64,000 bases of DNA from JAEUKA01 sp035328405 (GTDB lineage: Bacteria > Myxococcota_A > Polyangia > Palsa-1104 > JAEUJZ01), in assembly GCA_035328405.1 (NCBI GenBank), contig DAOLIT010000003.1, forward strand, positions 58,446 to 122,445, in the 5' to 3' direction. Positions 1 to 8,042 of this stretch are shown one piece after another. Within the stretch, counting starts at the first letter, position 1, and the number at the start of each line of letters is the position of its first letter. Position numbers and translations under genes: made by a program. Below the pieces are notes generated by a model that was given only the letters and a program-made list of their open reading frames with translations, was not told where the DNA came from and did no database searches.

Positions 1-1320
1 CGCGGCTGCCCCCCACCACAAACCTCGGCTGCCCCCACCACCATTCACGGAACCAGCACTACAACCGGCTTGGCCACCCACGTAGCGGTCAGTAATCCGG
101 GACCGGCATTCATTGATGCTGGTGTCGCAATACTGATTGGCGGCGCATTCACCGTCGGTGTTGCATTTGGTCCGAGGTGTACGGCAGAGCCCATCTACGC
201 ACACTTGGCCCGCAGGACACATCGACGTATCCGCGCAAGGCTGCGGAGGAGTGATGCAGATCCCCTGTTCTGGGTCGCAGATCTTGCCAGGAGGGCAATC
301 CTCGTTCCTGCTGCACGGCGTCGGGTCCGTACACTTGCCACTCGGAATGTCGCAGGTCCGGCCCGGAGGGCACTGGTCATCCGCAACACACTCCACACAC
401 TTCCCGGCGGAGCACAACCGAGCGTTGGCAGGGCAAGCCACGCAGGAACTTCCGCAATGATCGGGCACATCACACGGTTGGCACAGGCCATCCCCACAAT
501 ACTGGCCTGACTCGCAGTTTTGCCCAGGAGCACCACACTCCTGACACGATTTGTTCTCGCCAATGATCGAACTATACAGCTCGGTCTTGTCCACCAACTT
601 GAACATGTCACCACGAGCAGGGTCGGTCAGGGGAATCTTGCATCCCATGATCTTGCCGTTTGCATCGCGGCCACATTCTCTCACTTCGACATCGGTCCGA
701 GCCCACTCTGCGTAGCCGTTCGCGCCATTTTGGAAGTACACGATTTCAACCGGATACAGACCAGCGGCGGTGAATTTGATGGGATAGATGATGCGCGAGG
801 TCTGATCGTCGTCATTTGCGATCGGATCGAGCAGTTTTTTGCTCGATCCAACCTTGACTTGGCACACGTCATCGCAGTTCAAACCAAACGCGATGTTCTT
901 GCCCGCCAATGTCTTAGGAACATTGAAGTAGCCGCGCACCCTCATACCAATGCGGAAACCGTCTCCATCTGGAAGCGTCGAGTACGACATCAACTCGTCA
1001 GGCCATTTTGCGCCCGTGAAGTCGCCCAAACTGTTGGCGTCCATGTTTTTCAGGTTGATGCCAGCAAAAATCCGGGACGGCGGAGGCGGGTTTTGATCGA
1101 TGTTCGGGTCGGATTTGTTGTCCAGAACCTTGATCGCATCCTCCGGCGTGTTGAAACTGCCAGCAAGCAAGTGGACTGTCGTTGCACAAATACCAGTGCC
1201 GGGGTCGGTTCGGGGCTGAGCCACAGAATCCGACGGGCCGATGACGACCTGTGCGCGCGCAGGCTGGGAAATTCCAGCGAGGCACAAAGCGGAAAGAGCG
1301 AATAAGGAGCGTTTGAGCAT
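1..1320 (-). CDS. TraA-like outer membrane exchange protein, C-terminus cut by window edge
   Basis: The gene starts at ATG 1320, six bases after a GAGGTAG ribosome binding site, and runs open for 440 codons to base 1. The first 23 residues form a signal peptide (hydrophobic core, then ARAQ). Residues ~40-215 form a beta-rich domain ending in AGLYPVEIVYF, which resembles the PA14-like recognition domain of myxobacterial TraA. From ~255 to 410 there are Cys-rich repeats of the type C-x4-C-P-x-G-x-x-C, as in the Myxo_Cys_RPT family. The last residues read GCSAGSVNGGGG and then become hydrophobic, which fits the start of a MYXO-CTERM sorting tail whose membrane helix and Arg cluster lie outside the window. 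In Myxococcus, TraA is a polymorphic surface receptor that works with TraB in outer membrane exchange between kin. A TraB-like partner would have to lie to the left, outside the window. The family call is inference from architecture. Confidence 0.75.
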   Translation of the reverse strand, partial: MLKRSLFALSALCLAGISQPARAQVVIGPSDSVAQPRTDPGTGICATTVHLLAGSFNTPEDAIKVLDNKSDPNIDQNPPPPSRIFAGINLKNMDANSLGDFTGAKWPDELMSYSTLPDGDGFRIGMRVRGYFNVPKTLAGKNIAFGLNCDDVCQVKVGSSKKLLDPIANDDDQTSRIIYPIKFTAAGLYPVEIVYFQNGANGYAEWARTDVEVRECGRDANGKIMGCKIPLTDPARGDMFKLVDKTELYSSIIGENKSCQECGAPGQNCESGQYCGDGLCQPCDVPDHCGSSCVACPANARLCSAGKCVECVADDQCPPGRTCDIPSGKCTDPTPCSRNEDCPPGKICDPEQGICITPPQPCADTSMCPAGQVCVDGLCRTPRTKCNTDGECAANQYCDTSINECRSRITDRYVGGQAGCSAGSVNGGGGSRGLWWGAAA

Positions 1321-1620
1321 CTGCCTACCTCGATAGCTTTGGGGGGTGTCGGTTAGACCATCGGAGCCATTGTCCAGTATGCCCGACCGGGACCCCACAT
1401 GAGTTCTTTTGTGGACCGAATGTACTGCCATCCGCAAACCATCCATGAAACAAACGTCGCAGTCTCTTGCACTCTATCCGCTCGATGGCTGCTGTCAACC
1501 GTTTGGTCACGATGTGTTATCACCCGCAAAGGGGCCGATTGTCGCTGCAAACATCGCCCAGCGCCGAAAAGCTGGAGAGACACGTCGCCGGCATTCGAGC
1601 CGTCCACCGCGACAAACGTG
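1321..1620. other. Intergenic region between the TraA-like gene and the receiver-domain gene
   Basis: This stretch holds only the ribosome binding site of the TraA-like gene (GAGGTAG, near 1324-1330). The open frames crossing it overlap one another without recognisable protein features. No convincing promoter or terminator hairpin was seen. Confidence 0.4.
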
Positions 1621-2541
1621 CTAAGCACGTCGCTCTTTCGCTTTTTCGGCTTCGCTGCGCAGGATGATCTCCGCAAGTTCTGGCACGACCTCCCAGGCGA
1701 TTTGCGAAATGGCCTCGGCACTGAGCCGTGCGACGGCCTCATATTCGGCACCTCGCGAGGCAATCTTCTCAAGCGCTGCAAGGACAGGTGCCGGAACCGC
1801 CGCTCGCGGAATCAACGACGGACGAGGCATCTGCGGAACTTGGTTTGGTATCCCGACGGATTGGCCACCCGACGGGGCGGCTCGTGTGGGCTCCGGCATA
1901 CGGGCTCCTTCATTTGAACCGGCCTCTGATCGAGCCGGCGCTACAGACGGATTGGGTGGGGCTGCAACGGCAGCAATGGATGCAGATTCTTTGGGTTTGG
2001 CCACCGGCGATGGGGGTCGAAGCCCCGGACTTCCCAATGGCTGCGCTTGGGCGGCCGGAGGAGCAATCGCGGCGGGCGGTTGAATTGCGGCAGGCGGCGC
2101 AATGGCCTGAGGCGAAGCGGCAGGCTTTGCCGGGGCCACCGCAGCGGCTGGGGCCGAAGTCGCGGCGACGGGCCCACCCTTCACAAGCGCATTCACCCGA
2201 TCGATCACGGATTGCGTGTCGAATGGCTTGACCAAACTGGCCGTGACACCGGCCCGCTGGCCACGTGCCTCGTCGTATGGATTGAAATTGCTGGTCAAGA
2301 GCAAAATCGGAACATCCTTGCCGTTTGACTCGGCGCGCACCGCTGTCGCGAGGTCGTACCCATTCTTTCCCGTCAATCCGGCGTCCACCAAAACGACATC
2401 TGGTCGCGCCTCTTTCAGACGAGACATCGCCTCATCCGCACTGGAAACCACGGTGACCTGGTAGTCCTCTTTCGCAAAGGCGATCTGGACAACCTTCTGC
2501 ATGGTTACGCTGTCTTCGACGAGCAGGATTTGCTTGGGCAT
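1621..2541 (-). CDS. Receiver-domain response regulator with Ala/Pro-rich linker and short C-terminal helix
   Basis: The protein is 306 residues. Residues 1-122 are a complete CheY-like receiver: acidic pair in LLVEDS, phospho-acceptor Asp in VLVDAGL (~53), Thr/Ser in LLLTSN and the conserved Lys in LVKPFD. Residues ~125-240 are a low-complexity Ala/Pro linker. The last ~60 residues hold an amphipathic segment (IAWEVVPELAEIILRSE) of a type common at the end of deltaproteobacterial receiver proteins; its role is not known to me. There is no DNA-binding domain, so output is probably through protein contacts, as in motility and polarity regulators. No histidine kinase is adjacent. It is probably its own transcription unit, since 297 bases separate it from the next minus-strand gene. 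Confidence 0.85.
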   Translation of the reverse strand: MPKQILLVEDSVTMQKVVQIAFAKEDYQVTVVSSADEAMSRLKEARPDVVLVDAGLTGKNGYDLATAVRAESNGKDVPILLLTSNFNPYDEARGQRAGVTASLVKPFDTQSVIDRVNALVKGGPVAATSAPAAAVAPAKPAASPQAIAPPAAIQPPAAIAPPAAQAQPLGSPGLRPPSPVAKPKESASIAAVAAPPNPSVAPARSEAGSNEGARMPEPTRAAPSGGQSVGIPNQVPQMPRPSLIPRAAVPAPVLAALEKIASRGAEYEAVARLSAEAISQIAWEVVPELAEIILRSEAEKAKERRA

Positions 2542-2838
2542 CTTACGTTCTTTCTCCCTGGCGTTCTTTCTCGCTGGGTGCCACGGCTCCTCGCCTGCCG
2601 AGCCACACTCACTGTTTCAGACGGTGGACCGAACACTGTGGCGGATACCAATACGCAGCACGCTGTCGCAATTGTAAGTAGTCAGCCACGATTTGAGAAC
2701 CGGGTAATTTTGCTTTGTCATGTGCGCTCAAACCTGTGCGTGTACACAAGCCAAAACCTGTCATCTGCCGATAGCGACCGACTTTCGGCTGACTTTCGGC
2801 TGACCGGGCGCAGAACCTCCGAGATCGCCAACCAAAGG
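2542..2838. other. Intergenic region with a short direct repeat
   Basis: There is no gene here. An 11-base word (actttcggctg) occurs twice in direct succession at about 2781-2802, downstream of the FemAB-like gene and upstream of the receiver gene. No terminator with a T-run is evident on either strand. Confidence 0.4.
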
Positions 2839-4161
2839 CTAACAGCCGCCCTTTTTCGTCTCATGTCCCAGGAAACGGATAGGGCACCGGACTTGTTCAA
2901 ACTCGCGAATGGCATCCACCGCCCTCGCCTCGTGGTCCAAGTAGACAGAGATGATCTGATGTAGCCGAGGGTGCGCAAACCAATGTGCACTGTAGGTGTA
3001 CGTCGGTCGAAAGCCACGCAGAAGCTTCTGGTCGCCTCCATGACCGGGTTCAAACACCGAGATCCCATCGGAAATGCACTGTTCAATCGGGTGATAAAAG
3101 CAAGTTTCAAAGTGCAAAAAAGGCATCGCCACACGACTTCCCCAATACCGACCGAACCGACGAGTATCTCCGCGCAAATTCCATGCTCCGGCCAGAACCT
3201 CTCCGTCTCGGTTTTTGGCCAAAACCAACTCGACCCGGTTCCCCAGTGTTTGTGCACAGAGATGGAAAAATGCTCGGTTGAGATACGGTTTTTCCCCCGT
3301 ATGACGTTTCGACGTGTCCTCGTACAGGTCGAACACGAAATCCAATTCCGAACCGAAAAAACCGCGCGGTCGGCCCTGTTCCGCAACTGGCGCCGTTTCG
3401 TCTTTGCACAAACCAACGTGGGTCGTTACAATAATGCCAGCGTCGGCGAGTTCGCGACGTTCGCGGCGGATCGTATTGCGACGGTGACTGCGCAAGTCCG
3501 TTAAGAAGTCCTCGAACGAGCGGTAGTTCTGGTTGTGAAAGTGATATTGGGTTTGCCGTCGCGGCAAAAATTCTTCCAAGATGCACGAAGCCACCTGATC
3601 GCTGACCTCGGCCCTGCCCGGTTTCTCAACGGATTCGTTTTGTGAAACATCCCGCTCGCATCCACGAACAAACAGCGCGTGAACCGAAGACAGGTTCAGT
3701 CTTTTGCATAGCTGTTTCGAGGCTTGCAAAAGCGAAGCACGCAGCGCGGCCCTTTCTTCCTCCGGCAGCGATGGGAGCACGAGCAGCCGCCCTCCGGTCA
3801 CTGGATTCCATGGCGCAGCCAACACCAAACGGGGGTAGTAATCCACTCCCACCTGCGCAGAAAACGTCGGCCACTCGCCGTCCCAAACCCATTCTCCGTC
3901 GCTGTGAAATTTGATGTAGGCCGGCGCTGCGGCCACAAGAGGGCCCGTTTTCTCTCGGGGATGTGGGAGCTTGAAAATCAGAATGTGAAATGGCAGCCAG
4001 CCCGTGTCCTCTCCAACGCAACCGGTTGCTTCCAACCCATGCAGATATTCCCAAGACAAAAGCGGCGCGTCGTCAGGTTCCAGCAAGGCATTCCATTCCG
4101 TCGGAGAAATACCCGCTAGCAGCGGTGCACAGGCGACGCGATAACAACCAGACACGTTCAT
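2839..4161 (-). CDS. FemAB/GNAT-like acyltransferase family protein (COG3146-type)
   Basis: The call is based on family-like segments: SPTEWNALL near the start, SWEYLHGLEATGCVG, YYPRLVLAAPWNPVTG, RRQTQYHFHNQNYRSFEDFL, RRNTIRRERREL and the C-terminal FEPGHGGDQKLLRGF. Proteins of this family have a duplicated GNAT-like fold related to peptidoglycan FemAB transferases, but their substrate is not established. An open frame extends upstream to 4254, but only through a TTG inside the preceding gene, so ATG 4161 is chosen (440 residues). It lies 43 bases behind the tandem paralogue pair and is probably co-transcribed with it. No signal peptide is visible, which suggests a cytoplasmic enzyme. Confidence 0.75.
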   Translation of the reverse strand: MNVSGCYRVACAPLLAGISPTEWNALLEPDDAPLLSWEYLHGLEATGCVGEDTGWLPFHILIFKLPHPREKTGPLVAAAPAYIKFHSDGEWVWDGEWPTFSAQVGVDYYPRLVLAAPWNPVTGGRLLVLPSLPEEERAALRASLLQASKQLCKRLNLSSVHALFVRGCERDVSQNESVEKPGRAEVSDQVASCILEEFLPRRQTQYHFHNQNYRSFEDFLTDLRSHRRNTIRRERRELADAGIIVTTHVGLCKDETAPVAEQGRPRGFFGSELDFVFDLYEDTSKRHTGEKPYLNRAFFHLCAQTLGNRVELVLAKNRDGEVLAGAWNLRGDTRRFGRYWGSRVAMPFLHFETCFYHPIEQCISDGISVFEPGHGGDQKLLRGFRPTYTYSAHWFAHPRLHQIISVYLDHEARAVDAIREFEQVRCPIRFLGHETKKGGC

Positions 4162-4204
4162 GAAGCAACCAGAGGGCAACCCAAAGACGAGGCCGGCTGC
4201 CGTG

Positions 4205-5014
4205 TCACAAATCGTCGCAGGGCGTCCCGAGACGCTCGCCGCTGTAGACGCCAAAGTCGTTGTAAATGCTCGCGATCATGGTGTTGATATCGAGCGGCAC
4301 CTTCGTCAGAACGGTGTCCTTTTTTCCCTGAATCCACCGCAAATCCTGCGGCTCTTTGTTGAGCAAAAGACGCAACGTGCCGGTTTTGGTCGAAAACAAC
4401 TCACCGGCTGGATCGCTCACTAGGTTGAGCATTTTCTGCTGTTTGAGATTGCCTTTTTGTCCGACGAAAACGCGGTACCGTTCCCGATCCTCTGGGTGAA
4501 AACCCCGGTCCACCAAGTAGTACGTTCCGCGCGTGTCTCGAGCCAACGCATGCGGTCGAAACTTTCGAGGACTTCTTTGGAACTTCGCAGCATCGAGCAG
4601 GGCTTTCGCCTCGACGGATTTCACCAGCGAAAGCGGTGTCACGCGCTTGCCACACTCGACGCGATACGCAGCTCCATCAAAACCGACGTAACCTGAACCT
4701 TCTCCTCGATTTCCCTCTGTCAAACGTGGCTCGGCGAAAGCGTGTTCCCATTTGTCGCCGTTCCGACTTCCACCGACGAGAGGAACCTGGAAAAAGATCT
4801 TCCCATCGCCATAAAACAACACCCGATCGCTTTCTGCCGGGGAAGTCAACGCGAGAAAATGGCCCTTTCCGTCGGACAACACCGCAAGTTTGTCTCGATA
4901 GGCCGCGACATCGACGCCAGCCGCCGCTGCTGCCGATGGAACCTCCGCCGCAGCCTGGCTCAAACCGGCAAGCTGCGCGGCCAAGATCGCCACTCCGATT
5001 CGATTACAGCTCAT
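4205..5014 (-). CDS. Exported protein of unknown function, second copy of a tandem paralogue pair
   Basis: From ATG 5014 the product is 269 residues with a signal peptide (VAILAAQLAGLSQAAAE). I do not recognise the family. It is clearly a paralogue of the upstream gene. Shared blocks are a GDGK/YGNGK motif, a segment around ALARDTRGTYYLVDRGF, GQKGNLKQQKM, ELFSTKTGTLRLLL, and the C-terminus YNDFGVYSG...GTPCDDL. A Cys is conserved four residues from the end. Its start overlaps the stop of the upstream copy by 11 bases, so the two are translationally coupled. The pair probably arose by tandem duplication and diverged in the first third. The location is likely periplasm or outer surface. Confidence 0.7.
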   Translation of the reverse strand: MSCNRIGVAILAAQLAGLSQAAAEVPSAAAAAGVDVAAYRDKLAVLSDGKGHFLALTSPAESDRVLFYGDGKIFFQVPLVGGSRNGDKWEHAFAEPRLTEGNRGEGSGYVGFDGAAYRVECGKRVTPLSLVKSVEAKALLDAAKFQRSPRKFRPHALARDTRGTYYLVDRGFHPEDRERYRVFVGQKGNLKQQKMLNLVSDPAGELFSTKTGTLRLLLNKEPQDLRWIQGKKDTVLTKVPLDINTMIASIYNDFGVYSGERLGTPCDDL

Positions 5015-5825
5015 CGCACGGCGTCCCCTGTTTTTGCCCGGTGTAGACACCCAGGTCGTTGTAAATCACCGCCCAATTTTGCGAAACGGGGACGAGCGTC
5101 AACTTTCGGGGCTTTTCACTCTCGATCCAAACCGATTCCCGTTGATCCAAAATCAAACGCAGACTGCCCGTTTTCGTCGAAAACACATCGCCTTCACTGT
5201 CGCTCACCACATTGGTCATCTGCTGCAACTTCAGATTGCCGCGTGGTCCCACAAACAAACGGAATTTCTTGGACATCATCGGCGCAAAACCGTGATCGAC
5301 GAAGTAATACGTTCCACGGTCGTCTCGAGCGAGCGCATACGGAACATATTGCCGGGGATTTTCGACGAACTTGGCTTGGTCGAGCAGGGCTTTGTTCTCC
5401 TTTTCAGAGAGAATCTGCATCGTGGTTTTTCGTTCGCCGCAGAAGACCTCGCACGTGTTCTTTTCCTTGTCGTACGCCACCTCGGAATACACCCGCATAT
5501 CCAGGCCTCGAAAGTTCGGATTCCGAGTCGGCGCTGTGTACCGAGGCTCAAAAAAATGCCCGCCAGACAGCATGCCACCCTCGGGAGGTGGGACCCGATA
5601 CCACACCTTGCCGTTGCCATAAAAGAGCGAATAGCTGAGGCGTTCATCAGGTGCCAGCGCAACGAAATGCGATTTTCCGTCACCACAAACAACCGTCTTG
5701 GCGCGATCGGCAACAGGAATTTCTGCCGGAGGAGACGCTTTCCCCTGCGAGACCAAAGAGAGTGGAAAAAGGAAAACCAAAGGAAGGAAACCGCGTGAAA
5801 AAGTGACTCGGCGCATCATCGTCAA
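5004..5825 (-). CDS. Exported protein of unknown function, first copy of a tandem paralogue pair
   Basis: The product is 273 residues with a signal peptide (RGFLPLVFLFPLSLVSQGKA); the third Met codon (MRRVTF) is an equally good start. It shares with the downstream copy the GDGKSHFVAL-like segment, ALARDDRGTYYFVDHGF, GPRGNLKLQQM, VFSTKTGSLRLIL and the ending YNDLGVYTG...GTPCDEL. It carries additional Cys residues (NTCEVFCGE) that the second copy mostly lacks. No known domain was recognised. It is divergent from the kinase gene at 5928 across ~100 bases that contain a small palindrome (CCGAT-6-ATCGG). The repeated DRGTYY[FL]VD and GVY signatures suggest a small beta-sheet secreted fold, which is inference. 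Confidence 0.7.
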   Translation of the reverse strand: MTMMRRVTFSRGFLPLVFLFPLSLVSQGKASPPAEIPVADRAKTVVCGDGKSHFVALAPDERLSYSLFYGNGKVWYRVPPPEGGMLSGGHFFEPRYTAPTRNPNFRGLDMRVYSEVAYDKEKNTCEVFCGERKTTMQILSEKENKALLDQAKFVENPRQYVPYALARDDRGTYYFVDHGFAPMMSKKFRLFVGPRGNLKLQQMTNVVSDSEGDVFSTKTGSLRLILDQRESVWIESEKPRKLTLVPVSQNWAVIYNDLGVYTGQKQGTPCDEL

Positions 5826-5927
5826 AAATGGTAGCCGATCCGAAAATCGGTGGAAGCACCCACGACCGCCGGTCTGCGAAAGCGGAGTTGTTGAGCATTT
5901 TCTCGACGTAAAGTACCGTTGTTGAGC

Positions 5928-7508
5928 ATGTCAAGAAACCCCAACCAAGAGACGCTTCCTGAACCGGGTCTCGCCAGTTCTACCCCGCCCGACAGCATGT
6001 TAGGCAAGGTTCTCAAAACGCAATACAGCGTGGACGCTCAACTTGGGCAGGGTGCGATGGGGGTCGTCTATCGAGGCACGCAACTGAGCCTCGGGAAAAC
6101 CGTCGCGATCAAAATGATCCGCGCCGATATTTTGGTCACCAAAGAATCCCACGACCGGTTTGTGCGCGAAGCCCAAGTCCTCAGCAAGTTGCTGCATCCG
6201 GGAATCGCCCAAGTTCTGGATTTTGGCATCGCGGATGGCGTGCCTTTTCTGGTGATGGAATTTGTGGACGGCAAGGAACTCACCGACGTGATGAAGCTCG
6301 AAGGGCCGATGGCCCCGTCGCGAGCCATTTTGATCATTCGACAACTTGCCGCAGCCCTCGAGGAAGCCCACCGCAACGGCGTAGTCCACCGCGACATCAA
6401 GCCGCACAACATCCGGTTGCAGCGGTATTCACCGACGGGGCCTGTCTATTTGAAAGTGCTGGATTTTGGCATCGCGAAACAGCTTGGCGATGAAGTGGGC
6501 ACGTCGCTCACCGCAACCGGCGCGGTCATTGGGACACCTGCGTACATGGCCCCCGAACAAGCGGGCGGCAGTCGAATTGATGCGAAAGCCGATCAATACG
6601 CCGTCGGTGTGGTGCTTTACGAATTGTTGACGGGTTCCGTTCCTTTCACGAGCGACACCGTGACCGGCGTGTTGGTTAGTCACCTGACGAAACCACCTCC
6701 ACCGCTGCCGAAAGAAGTGCCGGAACCGCTGGCCAAGATCGTGATGCGTCTTTTGGAAAAAGAGCCCAGCGCACGATATCCAGACATCGCGACCCTCGAG
6801 CGAACGCTCTCGGATTGCGAAGCATATTGCCGAGACGCCCGACCGTTGAGCCGAGCCGTGATTCGACCCATCGGCAGCGACGGTAGGAATCCCAAACGTC
6901 CTTGGTTTTTGATCGTCGGTGGGGCAGCGGCGGCAGCACTCCTCGTGAGCGCGACTGTGCTTGTGCTGGCTCGGTCTCGTCACACCGCTGGTTCTGCGTC
7001 CGTTGGCACCGCAAAACCCCAGACCGTCCTTGCGACTTCTGTTGTCGAGCCGCCCAAAACGCCGACCGAGCCCGTCGGTGCGACCACACCCTCGACTCAG
7101 CCTGTTTCAGGCCAAGAAACAGCGACGAAACCGGAAACCAAACCCGAACCCGTCGCACACACAGCGCCGAACCCCAAGATCGTGGAAAACAGACCCGCGA
7201 AGTCCAAGCCAGCCGCCACGGCCCCGACGTCAAAGGTGTCAGCAAAGTCCGGAAACGAACCAGCCGAGATCAAAGAAAAGCTCGACCAAGCCGATCGCTT
7301 GTTGCAAGCCGGCGACTATCAAAAAGCCGTCGAGCTGGCTCGCCAAACGCTGTTCACCCACCCCACCTCCAGAGCCTTTCGTCAGCTCACGTTTGCCCAC
7401 TGCAAAATGGGCAGCTTTGCCGCCAAGGCGATGTTTTTCAGGGTCGCCCCCGCCGATCGGAAAAGCCTCATCTCTGTGTGTGAGCAAAACGGCGTCACGC
7501 TTCGATGA
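5928..7508 (+). CDS. Transmembrane Ser/Thr protein kinase
   Basis: The product is a 526-residue Hanks-type kinase with every catalytic element: Gly loop GQGAMG (~40-45), Lys in VAIKMI (~62), HRDIKPHN (154-161), DFG (179-181) and APE (~208-210). A single transmembrane helix spans ~326-348, so the kinase is cytoplasmic and the tail periplasmic. A Pro/Thr/Lys-rich linker follows. The C-terminal ~70 residues (DQADRLLQAGDYQKAVELAR and beyond) look like TPR helices. ATG 5928 is preferred over two in-frame TTG codons just upstream. It stands alone, divergent from the exported paralogue pair; no phosphatase or FHA partner is adjacent. Confidence 0.9.
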   Translation: MSRNPNQETLPEPGLASSTPPDSMLGKVLKTQYSVDAQLGQGAMGVVYRGTQLSLGKTVAIKMIRADILVTKESHDRFVREAQVLSKLLHPGIAQVLDFGIADGVPFLVMEFVDGKELTDVMKLEGPMAPSRAILIIRQLAAALEEAHRNGVVHRDIKPHNIRLQRYSPTGPVYLKVLDFGIAKQLGDEVGTSLTATGAVIGTPAYMAPEQAGGSRIDAKADQYAVGVVLYELLTGSVPFTSDTVTGVLVSHLTKPPPPLPKEVPEPLAKIVMRLLEKEPSARYPDIATLERTLSDCEAYCRDARPLSRAVIRPIGSDGRNPKRPWFLIVGGAAAAALLVSATVLVLARSRHTAGSASVGTAKPQTVLATSVVEPPKTPTEPVGATTPSTQPVSGQETATKPETKPEPVAHTAPNPKIVENRPAKSKPAATAPTSKVSAKSGNEPAEIKEKLDQADRLLQAGDYQKAVELARQTLFTHPTSRAFRQLTFAHCKMGSFAAKAMFFRVAPADRKSLISVCEQNGVTLR

Positions 7509-7544
7509 CCGAATTTCCGTCCAAATAAATGTAATTAGAAACTC

Positions 7545-7823
7545 TTATTGAGGCGGTCGAGAAGTCGGATTTTTCGAGAGGACGCTGGCCAAAATCGTGA
7601 CCAGAAGTCCCAGGACGATGGCCGCGAGGCTGGCGCTCAACACAAGCCATGGTTGGCTGCTTCCTGAGTCGCTCGGGACCGGTACGACTTCGTGCAAAAG
7701 TGGGGTTGTCCCGTCGCCACCGAGAGCAAACGCCGCATACACCAATGCGGCCAAAACAAGGAGTGTCGCCCCAAGCGCTACTCCCGAATGAAAAAGGCTG
7801 TTGCTAGACCACAGAGATCGCAT
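7545..7823 (-). CDS. Small two-helix membrane protein of unknown function
   Basis: From ATG 7823 the product is 92 residues; an alternative ATG at 7856 would add 11. It has two hydrophobic helices (SGVALGATLLVLAALVYAAF and LVLSASLAAIVLGLLVTILA) separated by a short loop, and a basic tail. The ribosome binding site is weak. It is convergent with the kinase gene, 36 bases apart. No family was recognised. Confidence 0.5.
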   Translation of the reverse strand: MRSLWSSNSLFHSGVALGATLLVLAALVYAAFALGGDGTTPLLHEVVPVPSDSGSSQPWLVLSASLAAIVLGLLVTILASVLSKNPTSRPPQ

Positions 7824-8042
7824 GTTGATGGTTTCCAAACCGCCAAACTCTAGCATGCGAATCTGTATTTTTAACAACCAAGTTTCCACATTGAATACAT
7901 AACCCCTGGAAAACGGACGCTCTTTTGGCGGGAAGCGGAAACAAAACGAGCCCGCAGACATCGCTTGTGGGTCGGCCCAACCCGTCGAAAGCGTGTCGCA
8001 GGACCTATTCCAGGCAGAGTGGATGTGGGATGTGTAGGCGGG

